Positions 8,001 through 14,721 are shown, counted from the first letter of the stretch. The stretch is 15,871 nt of DNA from an uncultured Dorea sp. (GCA_948844705.1 CAQNVT010000078.1:1-15871), one strand, 5' to 3'. The notes: generated by a model not told the origin, from the letters alone. Numbers and translations: made by a program.

Positions 8001-8121
8001 CGCTTCCAAAGGGCAGATGGGTGTAGCAGGAGATGACAGCTGGGGATCACAGACACATCCGGAGTATCTGCTGGATGCGAGTGAGAAGATGATCTTTAGC
8101 TTTGTGTTTTGCGGGATATAA
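5071..8121 (+). CDS. lacZ: Beta-galactosidase, GH2 (LacZ type)
   Basis: Cytoplasmic enzyme that removes terminal beta-linked galactose from lactose or beta-galacto-oligosaccharides. It has 1016 residues, close to the 1023 of E. coli LacZ, with the same domain order: jelly-roll N-terminus, immunoglobulin-like domain, TIM barrel, a further sandwich, and a C-terminal small-chain domain. The acid/base Glu457 lies in W-S-C-G-N-E, and the nucleophile Glu524 in C-C-E-Y-T-H-A-M-G-N-S. Other LacZ landmarks are E-D-Q-D-F-Y-R-F-S-G-I-Y-R-D-V near residue 195, R-T-C-H-Y-P, N-L-E-S-H-G, and F-W-R-A-P-V-D-N-D in the C-terminal domain. No signal peptide is present. The ATG at 5071 has AAGGAGG 6 nt upstream; a TTG one codon earlier is ignored. 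The structured gap downstream and the GH53 gene suggest joint use on beta-1,4-galactan fragments. Confidence 0.95.
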   Translation: MNTFDFEKVKDPQYFCDGRLEAHSDHRYYASVPDAEAGNESFKESLNGLWKFHYARNYESVIKGFEEKDYCCKAWDDIHVPAHIQMEGYDVPQYANVQYPWEGHDEIRPGEIPEYFNPVASYVKYFTVPERMKGKRLFVSFQGAESGLALWLNGKFIGYSEDSFTPSEFELTGFVEDGENKLAVQVFKWTSSSWCEDQDFYRFSGIYRDVYLYTVPELHVRDMEIRAVPDETLTKAELTVKLKMMAKEAVSGKAVFSLAKDGAVIFEEEKELGDSVSYSRTVEDPALWSAEEPNLYDLTVAVYDAAGVLMEVVTEKVGFRRFEMKDRIMTLNGKRIVFKGVNRHEFSAVNGRHVSEAELRKDLTTMKRNNINAIRTCHYPDDSLIYRLCDEYGIYMIDETNLESHGSWDLVKETGDSSGVVPNDRPEWLDMMLDRVNSIYQRDKNHPAILIWSCGNESFGGKDIYEMSQLFRKLDPTRLVHYEGVFWDRRYNDTSDMESQMYPSVERIKEFLAKDRSKPFICCEYTHAMGNSCGAMHKYTDLTDTEPLYQGGFIWDYIDQSIYKKDRYGKEFQAYGGDFGERPTDFNFSGNGIVYGNREVSPKMQEVKFNYQNITAEVSRNEVKIINKNLFVNTDTFECRVTVERNGEAVRRVILETHVAPLSEETYAFPLPEETFKGEYAVTVSFHLKKDTIWADKGHEVAFGQYVYEIAKEEEPCRKNITVIRSDHNIGIRGDHFEAIFSIMYGGLVSYKYGGTEMLKAVPKPNFWRAPVDNDCGNQMPVRYAQWKLASMYISHKAVGDEAFALCRPELKEGENSASITFTYNLNTTPAAQCQVTYEVFGDGCIKTTLSYDPVKELGDMPEFGMLFKLSADYDHVKWYGLGPAETYADRKKGAKLGIYQNLVQDNMAEYLVPQECGNKEEVRYAEVTDRKGRGMRFAMTSENGPMSFSALPYTPHEMENAMHPFELPQVHYTVVRASKGQMGVAGDDSWGSQTHPEYLLDASEKMIFSFVFCGI

Positions 8122-8156
8122 GTTGATGGATTCGTGGGGCTGATTTAGAGGGGGAA

Positions 8157-8245
8157 CCGCTGTTTACTGAATAAGCCATAAAAATGCGTGTGTTTCATCA
8201 ACGTTCGCATATATATTGAAAATTGTGTTAGCCAATAAACAGCGG
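8157..8245 (+). repeat. Hairpin region after the beta-galactosidase gene
   Basis: CCGCTGTTTA (8157-8166) and its exact inverse TAAACAGCGG (8236-8245) enclose a smaller pair ATGCG/CGCAT (8184-8210). There is no U-tract, so it is not a standard terminator. CCGCTGTTTAC recurs in direct orientation at 8305-8315, and the right arm overlaps the next hairpin, so the two structures may compete. Confidence 0.6.
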
Positions 8246-8442
8246 GGGAGGGGCGCATCTGTCTTTTGAAAACAATTCGGGGACGTTTTTAATGAAGGTG
8301 AAATCCGCTGTTTACGGAGACTTAGGCGCGAAGCCTTTGCTGAGCGTCTTAGTCTCCGTTAACAGCTAGTTCACCGGAATGTTGTCCCGTTTACAAAAGA
8401 CAGATGCGCCCCTTCCACGCGTCCTATTGACCAGCATAATTT
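8220..8442. repeat. Large imperfect inverted-repeat element (223 bp) between lacZ and the galactanase gene
   Basis: The best-paired outer arms are 8242-8273 and 8389-8420, with 29 of 32 positions complementary and a core of GGGGCGCATCTGTCTTTTG. Weaker complementarity runs out to 8220 and 8442. An inner pair, 8297-8329 with 8344-8375, shares GGTGAA, GCTGTT and ACGGAGACT blocks around a 14-nt loop. The whole could fold into one long rod or cruciform. No reading frame of note is seen, and no terminator-type U-tract follows. It may be a mobile palindromic repeat, an mRNA-stabilising spacer, or a regulatory leader of the galactanase gene. The pairing is directly visible; the role is unknown. Confidence 0.7.
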
Positions 8443-8469
8443 AAACCCTATCGAAGGAGGAAACTCACC

Positions 8470-9582
8470 ATGAATAATTTTATAAAGGGAATGGATCTCT
8501 CTACGCTTCTGGAGCTTGAGTGTTTGGGAGCACGGTATTTTGACGAAGGAATAGAGGCTGATCTTCTGGAGATCATGAAGCGGTATGGTGTGGATATGAT
8601 TCGCCTCCGTCTCTGGAATGATCCGTATTCAGAGAGTAGTGCGCCTTACGGGGCAGGAGGAAATGATCTGGAGACGACGCTTGAAATCGCGAAAAGAGTT
8701 ACTGCGGCGGGCTTTGGTGTTCTGCTTAATTTCCACTACAGTGATTTCTGGGCAGATCCGGGGAAGCAGATCAAGCCGAAGGCATGGATGCAGTACGGTA
8801 TAGAAGAGCTTGAGCGGGCGGTGTATGAGTACACGGAGGATACGATAGAGAGGTTTGTGAACGCCGGGGTGAGGCTTTCTATGGTGCAGGTGGGAAATGA
8901 GCTTACGAACGGACTTCTCTGGCCGGAAGGACGGATTCCGAACTATGATAATATTGCGCGGCTTGTGAATGCCGGTATCCGAGGGGTACGTGCGGTTAAG
9001 AAGGATATACCGGTTATGCTTCATCTCGACAACGGAGGAAATAACACACTGTATCGCAAGTGGTTTGACGAGTTTATGAAGAGGGGAGAGGAGTTTGAGA
9101 TTATCGGACTGTCCTATTATCCCTTCTGGCATGGAAACATGAAAATGCTGGAGGATAACATGTCGGATATTGCGAAACGATATAATAAGGATCTGATCGT
9201 GGCGGAAACATCCATGGGATATACGATGGAGGATTATAAAGAATATGAAAAGCTCTCCGACGGACAGAGAAAGGGCTATGCGACCAGGCCTGCGCTTGTG
9301 GAAGATATAGAGTATCCTATGACCCCGGAGGGACAGGCTGATTTTATAAAAGACCTGCTGGAAATAATCAGTCATGTGCCGAATGGCCATGGAAAAGGGT
9401 TTTTCTGGTGGGAGCCGGCATGGATCCCGGTTCCCGGAAGCGGGTGGGCGACAGAAAGCTCTCTTAAATATATGAACGATCCCGGACCCTGCGGAAATGA
9501 GTGGGCGAATCAGGCGCTTTTTGATTATGACGGAAATGTACTTCCGGCGCTTAAGGTGATCCGGGATTATAGCCGCGGATAG
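8470..9582 (+). CDS. Arabinogalactan endo-beta-1,4-galactanase, GH53
   Basis: Cleaves internal beta-1,4-galactosyl links of type I galactan or its oligosaccharides. The 370-residue protein is essentially one GH53 TIM barrel starting at residue 5 with F-I-K-G-M-D-L-S. Family motifs are R-L-R-L-W-N-D-P near residue 46, L-L-N-F-H-Y-S-D-F-W-A-D-P near 85, the acid/base Glu144 in Q-V-G-N-E, S-Y-Y-P-F-W-H-G, the nucleophile Glu246 in V-A-E-T-S, and a C-terminal W-W-E-P-A-W segment. Unlike GanB and most GH53 enzymes it has no signal peptide or extra domains: the start at 8470 is set by AAGGAGG 9 nt upstream, and the barrel follows at once. It should therefore act in the cytoplasm on imported oligosaccharides, probably feeding the GH2 enzyme upstream. 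It shares a bidirectional terminator with the convergent alpha-galactosidase. Confidence 0.93.
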   Translation: MNNFIKGMDLSTLLELECLGARYFDEGIEADLLEIMKRYGVDMIRLRLWNDPYSESSAPYGAGGNDLETTLEIAKRVTAAGFGVLLNFHYSDFWADPGKQIKPKAWMQYGIEELERAVYEYTEDTIERFVNAGVRLSMVQVGNELTNGLLWPEGRIPNYDNIARLVNAGIRGVRAVKKDIPVMLHLDNGGNNTLYRKWFDEFMKRGEEFEIIGLSYYPFWHGNMKMLEDNMSDIAKRYNKDLIVAETSMGYTMEDYKEYEKLSDGQRKGYATRPALVEDIEYPMTPEGQADFIKDLLEIISHVPNGHGKGFFWWEPAWIPVPGSGWATESSLKYMNDPGPCGNEWANQALFDYDGNVLPALKVIRDYSRG

Positions 9583-9587
9583 GGAAT

Positions 9588-9637
9588 AAAAATACTGCCT
9601 CGTGCATCCGTAAACGGATGGCGGGGCAGTGTTTTTA
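9588..9637. terminator. Bidirectional terminator between galactanase and alpha-galactosidase genes
   Basis: A long stem spans 9594-9630. ACTGCC pairs with GGCAGT and CATCCGT with ACGGATG, around a short AA loop, with small internal mismatches. AAAAA lies before it and TTTTT after it, so it can end transcripts from both strands. The stop codon of the alpha-galactosidase (TAA, 9637-9635) lies in the A-tract. Confidence 0.9.
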
Positions 9638-11824
9638 TCTCGTCGTCGTAAGGTGAAACTGAAAAGCGCTGTATTCCGGCACCTCACGGGGGATCGGAAG
9701 TCCCGCGTTCATTAGCGCGGCGCCGGAGTGCACCTCATCGCCTCCGTTCACGCGGTAAAGTGCATCAGGCTTCAGTCCTTTTGCCTTAATATATTCCTGG
9801 GGTCCGTTGCAGGTGAGGTTGGTGACAACCACGCTTAAGAGGGCCTCCTTTTTATTCTTGGTTACATGCATCCATGCAGTCATATTTCCCGGTTCGAAGG
9901 GATTTGTCAGCCGGTAATAGTCTCCCTTAAATGTAATATGATAATATTTCCGGAACAGGCTGCTCTGCTTCCGGCAGATATTCTGCTGTTTTTTACTAAG
10001 ATGAGTCGCATCCAGCTCGTAGCCGAAGGTTCCGCACATGGCGACGACCGCTTTTGTTTCAAGAGGGATGAATTTCCCGCTGTCGGAAATATGAGCGCCC
10101 ATTGTGCAGGTCGGGTATACGAAGGAGGTTCCGTAGTGGAGCTTTAACCGGTCGATCGGATTGTTGTTGTCGCTTACCCAATACTGAGGATAATAGTGAA
10201 GCATTGCAGGATCGTAACGTCCGCCTCCGCCGGAGCAGCCCTCGAATAAAATGTCGGGATGTGTCGTTATGATCTCATCCATGACACGGTAAAGTCCGAG
10301 AAGACAGCGGTGATATACTTCGCCCTGACGTTCACCCGGAAGCTCGTTTGACCAGATATCCGTCAGGGATCGGTTGATATCCCATTTTACATAATAGATA
10401 TCCGCGCCGTCAAGGATTGCAGTTACTTTTTCGATCAGATAATCCTGCACGTCTTTCCTGCTCATGTCAAGAGCAAGCTGGTTGCGGCTTCTGACGGCAG
10501 GACGTCCCGGAATCTGCATGGCCCAATCAGGATGTGCCCGGTACAGGTCGCTGTCTTCGGATACCATTTCCGGCTCAAACCAGATACCGAATTTCATGTC
10601 CAGCGCATTAATCTGTTCCACCAGTTTGTGGAGCCCGCACCGGATCTTGTCCTCATTTACAAACCAGTCGCCCAGGCCGCTGTTGTCATCATCGCGCTTT
10701 CCAAACCATCCGTCATCCATGACAAGGAGGTCAACTCCCATATTCTTTGCGGCCTTTGCGATATTTACAAGCTTAACGTCGTCGAAATCCATAAACGCGG
10801 CTTCCCAGCTGTTGATAAGAACCGGGCGTTTTACCTCTGTCACAAATTTGCTTTTGCACAGGTTTGTGCGGTAAAAATCGTGATACAGGTGAGAAAGACC
10901 GGTAAAGCCGTGTTCTGTAAATGCCATGACAACCTCGGGCCCCTCGAAGACCTCTCCGGGCTTCAGCTCATATACAAACTGTTTCGGATGGATTCCCATG
11001 ACAAGCCGGAGCTGGTCATATTGGTCAAGCTCAATTTCCGCAAGAAAGTTGCCGCTGTACACAAGGGAAAAGCCATAGCATTTGCCGTAATCCTCCGTGG
11101 CGTCTCTGTCGCAGAGAACGACAAACGGATTCTGCTGGTGGCTTGAAGAACCGCGTACGCTTCCGATGGTGTGGATATGGTGCGTCATATGCTGGCGTTC
11201 CACCTGCCGCTCCTGCCCGTAGCGTCCCGGAAGGCTTACAAGATCCATGCCGGCGCCGTTTAAGAAGTCCAGACATACAGACATGATCTTCTTTAGATGG
11301 ACCGGGGCATTTCCAAGATTTTTTACTCTTACGGCCCGGGTAATGATATCCGCTTCCTCAAATACACTGTACAAAAGAGCTACCTCGATATTCGTAACGG
11401 CATCAAGAAGGGTTACTTCCAGAGTGTCCGCGGTATCTGCTTCCGTATCGAAGGTTGACGGAAGAGTGTCAAGCTTATATTTCCCTTTTGTGATTTTATG
11501 GGCCGCTGCCTTTCCGTGAAAGGAATAGCTGCCGTCACCGTTTACGATCTCGATACTTGGGGTGCGGAAATCTCCCTGCTGCTGCGTGCTGAATTCCTGG
11601 GGCTGGGCGTCCAGTGAAAAGGTCCGTTCATTGCGGGATTCATATGGATTGCCGGAGAATCCCCGGTCATACTGCATGATTTGATAGGACATATCCGCAT
11701 CACAGATAGAGGACCCGTAATACAGATGCAGAAGATAGTCAAGGTTTCCTATTTTCATCTGATAGGATGTGTTTCTTGTGTGAAGTGTGATCGTGTTTGC
11801 CGTGCTGTTAAATACAATTCCCAT
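9635..11824 (-). CDS. Alpha-galactosidase, GH36
   Basis: Releases alpha-1,6-linked galactose from raffinose-family sugars, melibiose or galactomannan fragments by a retaining mechanism. It is 729 residues, matching the tetrameric bacterial GH36 group (AgaA/RafA). The N-terminal beta-sandwich covers about 1-330 and the catalytic barrel about 330-650. Visible motifs are D370-D371-G-W, which contacts galactose, W-F-E-P-E-M, the nucleophile Asp482 in Y-V-K-W-D-I-N-R, C-S-G-G-G-G-R, and the acid/base Asp552 in V-S-D-N. There is no signal peptide, so it is cytoplasmic. The ATG at 11824 has AGG sites upstream (AAGGA at about 8 nt and AGGAGG at 13 nt). It is a single-gene unit convergent with the galactanase, and I see no convincing promoter hexamers. 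Use of the nearby ABC importer for its substrates is plausible but unproven. Confidence 0.95.
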   Translation of the reverse strand: MGIVFNSTANTITLHTRNTSYQMKIGNLDYLLHLYYGSSICDADMSYQIMQYDRGFSGNPYESRNERTFSLDAQPQEFSTQQQGDFRTPSIEIVNGDGSYSFHGKAAAHKITKGKYKLDTLPSTFDTEADTADTLEVTLLDAVTNIEVALLYSVFEEADIITRAVRVKNLGNAPVHLKKIMSVCLDFLNGAGMDLVSLPGRYGQERQVERQHMTHHIHTIGSVRGSSSHQQNPFVVLCDRDATEDYGKCYGFSLVYSGNFLAEIELDQYDQLRLVMGIHPKQFVYELKPGEVFEGPEVVMAFTEHGFTGLSHLYHDFYRTNLCKSKFVTEVKRPVLINSWEAAFMDFDDVKLVNIAKAAKNMGVDLLVMDDGWFGKRDDDNSGLGDWFVNEDKIRCGLHKLVEQINALDMKFGIWFEPEMVSEDSDLYRAHPDWAMQIPGRPAVRSRNQLALDMSRKDVQDYLIEKVTAILDGADIYYVKWDINRSLTDIWSNELPGERQGEVYHRCLLGLYRVMDEIITTHPDILFEGCSGGGGRYDPAMLHYYPQYWVSDNNNPIDRLKLHYGTSFVYPTCTMGAHISDSGKFIPLETKAVVAMCGTFGYELDATHLSKKQQNICRKQSSLFRKYYHITFKGDYYRLTNPFEPGNMTAWMHVTKNKKEALLSVVVTNLTCNGPQEYIKAKGLKPDALYRVNGGDEVHSGAALMNAGLPIPREVPEYSAFQFHLTTTR

Positions 11825-11948
11825 AAATGTATCCTTGCCTCCTGAAAAAGTATTTTTCTGTGGCTATTTTACCATTAATCAGAGAAAAATATATGAGACA
11901 AAATGCCGGAAAAAACGGGAAATTATCGTACAAGTTGCAAGGGGGAAG

Positions 11949-11977
11949 TTGTGTTTGCCTTATCAGGAGGCTATAAT
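11949..11977 (+). promoter_or_regulatory. Sigma-A type promoter for the membrane protein and yaaA unit
   Basis: TTGTGT (11949-11954), a 17-bp spacer and TATAAT (11972-11977) lie about 36 nt before the ATG at 12014. Transcription would start near 11985. Confidence 0.65.
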
Positions 11978-12013
11978 AGACATAATAAGGTTTGAAGATG
12001 AGAGGAGAAATGT

Positions 12014-13024
12014 ATGATGTCTGAGAACAGGAAATATAAGGGCTCATTTTGGATAGCGGCAATCCGTGTGATCGTATATGGAATTTTGATAGGATTTGTT
12101 TTGGGAATTATTGTGTATATCCGCTGGCCGGAAATTTTTTTTCTGGGATTCCCTGTGAGTGCAGGTATTGTATTTTTGAGGCGGACGGTTGTAGAGCTTG
12201 AAGGGAATAAAATCTGCATCCACGGTACAGGGCATAAGGAGTGCTTTGATATTCGGCAGTTTGCTTATCCATCCGTAAGGAGAAAGACATACATTGGCTC
12301 ATACAGTAAATATACAGATGTAGAATGCTATCTTATTTTTGCGTTGCCGGAAGGATACAAAAGGTTCAGACTTTACGGATTTGGGGAACGGGATCTGGAA
12401 AGGGTGCTGGAGGCTATACGAAGCGCACAGGCAGGGTATTTGACTGAGGAAGAAAAGGCGGCCATTGCAAGGGAGTATGAAGACGAGGTGTTTGAGGCAC
12501 TGGCCGAGGGAAGAAAAGGATACAACGAGTTTTCCCTTCCGGCTTCCGTATTAATTAAGAAGGAAAGAAAATGTCTAAAGAAAATTTCCCTGATAATGCT
12601 TGGTATTATACTTATAGCAGGAATTATGGATACATATGAGATTTTTGTAAAGAATACCTTCAGTTTCCAGCTTTTATTTTTGACAATGCTGGCTCTGCTG
12701 CTGTTAATTTTTTTGATCGTGACGTATGCAGGCCTGGGCAGGAAGAAAAGGATCTGTGCGGAGCGGATCATTATAGACGGAGACCGTCTCAGGATCGGAG
12801 AAAAATGTTATTCCTATGCAAGTATCGAGAAGCTTCAGCTAACGTCACCGCGGAGGAGAAGCGATTCTATTTTTCCGGTGCAGCGGTATATGCGCGTTTC
12901 GGCCGGGGGAGGGACAGAAAAATACTGGCTTGGCTCGGAGGCTTCCTTCGGATCGTACGAAGAGCTCTGCCAGAGTCTGGAGCGGGGGATGGTACTGACT
13001 CCGAATAAGCTTAAATTCATGTAA
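12014..13024 (+). CDS. Membrane protein with duplicated two-TM plus beta-domain layout, unknown function
   Basis: I do not recognise this gene. It encodes 336 residues with two similar halves. Residues about 14-58 hold two hydrophobic segments, followed by a soluble domain (about 60-150) starting E-L-E-G-N-K-I-C-I-H. Residues about 190-240 hold two more, followed by a second soluble domain (about 245-330) starting I-I-I-D-G-D-R-L-R-I-G. Each soluble part looks like a small PH-like beta domain after a membrane hairpin. The layout also recalls the 170-residue protein at 3445-3957, which has one such unit. The ATG at 12014 has AGAGGAG 6 nt upstream; a second ATG follows directly. The yaaA start codon lies 15 nt beyond its stop, so the two are probably co-transcribed from the promoter at 11949-11977. 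Confidence 0.8.
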   Translation: MMSENRKYKGSFWIAAIRVIVYGILIGFVLGIIVYIRWPEIFFLGFPVSAGIVFLRRTVVELEGNKICIHGTGHKECFDIRQFAYPSVRRKTYIGSYSKYTDVECYLIFALPEGYKRFRLYGFGERDLERVLEAIRSAQAGYLTEEEKAAIAREYEDEVFEALAEGRKGYNEFSLPASVLIKKERKCLKKISLIMLGIILIAGIMDTYEIFVKNTFSFQLLFLTMLALLLLIFLIVTYAGLGRKKRICAERIIIDGDRLRIGEKCYSYASIEKLQLTSPRRRSDSIFPVQRYMRVSAGGGTEKYWLGSEASFGSYEELCQSLERGMVLTPNKLKFM

Positions 13025-13039
13025 AGGGTGAATGCCGCA

Positions 13040-13789
13040 ATGAAAATAATAATATCTCCTGCAAAGAAGATGAATGTAAAGACAGATATTCTTCCTTACA
13101 GATCTATGCCCGTTTTTCTGAAGGATACTAAAAAACTTATGCAGTGGGTACAGACCCTGTCTTTTTCAGAGGCACAGAAGCTGTGGGAATGCAATGAGAA
13201 GCTTGCAGGGCTTAATTTTGACAGATTTAAGGATATGAAGCTTAATAAAAATTTGACACCGGCTCTTCTTTCCTATGAAGGGATCCAGTATCAGTATATG
13301 GCTCCGGAGGTATTCACGGAAAAGGAATGGAATTATGTGCAGAGGTGCCTGCGGATCCTCTCGGGATTTTACGGAGTGCTTAAGCCTCTGGACGGGACGG
13401 TGCCATATCGTCTGGAAATGCAGGCGAAAGCAAGGGTAAACGGTACGAAGGATCTGTACGACTTCTGGAAAGGGAAACTATATGAGGAAGTGGTGTCTGA
13501 CAGGCGGAATAATACGATTGTTAATCTCGCATCCAGAGAATATTCCAGGTGTATAGAGAAATATCTGAAGCCGGGGGATATTTACATTACGTGTATTTTC
13601 GGAGAGAAGGTTCGGGACAGGGTGATTCAGAAGGGAACTCCGGCAAAGATGGCAAGGGGTGAGATGGTCAGATTTATGGCAGAGAACGATATAGAAGCTC
13701 CGGAACAATTAAAAGCATTTAACAGGCTTGGGTATTGCTTTGAAGAAGAAATGTCGTCGGAGGCCGAATATGTATTTATAAAATTATGA
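13040..13789 (+). CDS. yaaA: Peroxide stress protein YaaA (DUF328/UPF0246)
   Basis: YaaA proteins lower free intracellular iron and protect DNA and proteins from hydrogen peroxide; in E. coli the gene is under OxyR. The 249-residue product begins M-K-I-I-I-S-P-A-K-K-M, the conserved family N-terminus, and carries L-S-Y-E-G-I-Q-Y near residue 78, F-Y-G-V-L-K-P-L-D near 113, L-Y-D-F-W-K near 140 and N-L-A-S-R-E-Y near 160. Its length fits the family (about 250-260). I chose the ATG at 13040 because it places that N-terminus at residue 1; a GTG at 13028 would add four unsupported residues. It follows the duplicated membrane-protein gene closely and probably shares its transcript. No terminator is evident before the MerR-type promoter downstream. 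Confidence 0.93.
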   Translation: MKIIISPAKKMNVKTDILPYRSMPVFLKDTKKLMQWVQTLSFSEAQKLWECNEKLAGLNFDRFKDMKLNKNLTPALLSYEGIQYQYMAPEVFTEKEWNYVQRCLRILSGFYGVLKPLDGTVPYRLEMQAKARVNGTKDLYDFWKGKLYEEVVSDRRNNTIVNLASREYSRCIEKYLKPGDIYITCIFGEKVRDRVIQKGTPAKMARGEMVRFMAENDIEAPEQLKAFNRLGYCFEEEMSSEAEYVFIKL

Positions 13790-13799
13790 TATTTAGCTG

Positions 13800-13830
13800 T
13801 TGACTTTGACGCAGCGTCAAGAGTTATCCT
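13800..13830 (+). promoter_or_regulatory. MerR-type promoter with 19-bp spacer and palindromic operator
   Basis: TTGACT (13800-13805) and TATCCT (13825-13830) are separated by 19 bp. That spacer contains a perfect 15-bp palindrome, TTGACGC-A-GCGTCAA (13806-13820). An over-long spacer filled by a dyad is the hallmark of promoters activated by MerR-family proteins through DNA distortion. The MerR-type gene starts 28 nt downstream, so autoregulation is expected. Confidence 0.9.
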
Positions 13831-13858
13831 TTAGGAGAACCAAAGGAGGTGACTGAGA

Positions 13859-14626
13859 ATGGAGTACAGCATTCGTGAATTATCAGAGCTTGCGGGAGTG
13901 AGTGCACGCACTCTTCGCTACTATGACGGAATCGGTCTTTTAAAGCCGTTGTATGCAAATGAAGCGGGATATCGTTACTACGGCGACGCGGAGGTTGCAT
14001 TGCTCCAGCAGATCCTTTTCTATAAAGAGAGGGGATTTGATTTGAAGCAGATTGCAAAGATTCTGTATCAGGAGGACTTTGATATCGTGAATGCCCTTAA
14101 GGAGCATCTTTTGGCTCTGGAAGAACAGAGAGATTATACAGATTCTCTGATTCGGACTGTAAAGCAGACGATATTGCAGATGAAAGGAGAAATCGAGATG
14201 AGTAATGCGGAAAAGTTTGCGGCATTCAGGGAGAGAGTTGTAAGAGAAAACGAAGAGAAATATGGTGCGGAGCTTCGCGAAAAATATGGAGATGAAGAGA
14301 TAGATGCATCAAACCGTAAAATACTGAATATGTCGAAGGCCGACTATGAGAGATTCAAAAATCTTGGAGAAGAGATACAAAAACAGCTGGAGGAAGGCGT
14401 GGCGGAAGGAGCCGCACCTGACAGTGATAAGGCGCGCAGGATCGTGATGCTCCATAAAGAATGGCTTAGCATGACCTGGAAGGAATATACGGAGGAAGCG
14501 CATAAGGCGGTTGCCAATATGTATATCTGCGATGAGAGATTTAAGCTGTATTATGACAGGAAAGTGCCCGGCTGCGCGAAGCTCCTGGAGGCGGCCGTGC
14601 GGTACTGGGTGGGGAAAGACCTGTAA
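13859..14626 (+). CDS. MerR-family regulator with TipAS antibiotic-recognition domain
   Basis: Cytoplasmic transcription activator of the TipA/Mta/SkgA type, in which the C-terminal domain captures a ligand, often a peptide antibiotic or other drug, and the N-terminal domain switches on a promoter with a long spacer. The protein has 255 residues (TipAL has 253). The winged helix-turn-helix covers about 1-70, with Y-S-I-R-E-L-S-E-L-A-G-V and T-L-R-Y-Y-D-G-I-G-L-L-K-P. A coiled-coil dimer helix runs about 75-112, then the helical TipAS domain about 115-250, with W-L-S-M-T-W near residue 203 and Y-W-V at the end. AAAGGAGGT lies 8 nt before the ATG. An internal ribosome binding site precedes Met114. 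The inducer and any resistance target are unknown; no drug pump lies next to it. Confidence 0.92.
   Translation: MEYSIRELSELAGVSARTLRYYDGIGLLKPLYANEAGYRYYGDAEVALLQQILFYKERGFDLKQIAKILYQEDFDIVNALKEHLLALEEQRDYTDSLIRTVKQTILQMKGEIEMSNAEKFAAFRERVVRENEEKYGAELREKYGDEEIDASNRKILNMSKADYERFKNLGEEIQKQLEEGVAEGAAPDSDKARRIVMLHKEWLSMTWKEYTEEAHKAVANMYICDERFKLYYDRKVPGCAKLLEAAVRYWVGKDL
14183..14200 (+). promoter_or_regulatory. Internal ribosome binding site and start codon for a TipAS-like short form
   Basis: AAAGGAG (14183-14189) lies 8 nt before an in-frame ATG at 14198, which is codon 114 of the MerR-type gene. Starting there gives a 142-residue protein comprising just the ligand-binding domain, nearly the length of TipAS in Streptomyces lividans (144 residues), which is made from an internal start in tipA. 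The signal is clear; actual use is inferred. Confidence 0.6.
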
Positions 14627-14674
14627 GTGTAAATAGTAATATAAATATTCTGCTTTAGATATGTATTTTTCCGG

Positions 14675-14721
14675 TTGATACTCTTTGACATAAAGCATAT
14701 AATATCATTATAAATATATGC
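14675..14721 (+). promoter_or_regulatory. Promoter and palindromic operator of the RelB-PIN unit
   Basis: TTGATA (14675-14680), 17 bp and TATAAT (14698-14703) form a strong promoter. A second possible pair, TTGACA (14685-14690) with TATAAA (14709-14714) at 18 bp, overlaps it. The -10 lies in an inverted repeat TATAAT-ATC-ATTATA (14698-14712), nested within GCATATA/TATATGC (14695-14721). A dyad over the -10 fits autorepression by the ribbon-helix-helix antitoxin. Confidence 0.7.

Noticed and set aside
8427..8450. TTGACC as a -35 box for a separate galactanase promoter
   Set aside because: No acceptable -10 hexamer follows at 16-18 nt, so a promoter here is not supported by eye.
8121..8469. 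CRISPR array or tRNA in the repeat-rich gap
   Set aside because: The repeats are inverted arms of one or two palindromes with irregular spacing, not regular direct repeats. No cloverleaf or T-loop sequence was found.
8629..9687. 352-codon open frame on the minus strand
   Set aside because: It is antisense to the galactanase gene and runs across the bidirectional terminator. The composition is that of a shadow frame.
10532..11146. 204-codon open frame on the plus strand
   Set aside because: It is antisense to the alpha-galactosidase catalytic and N-terminal domains, which carry the diagnostic GH36 motifs.
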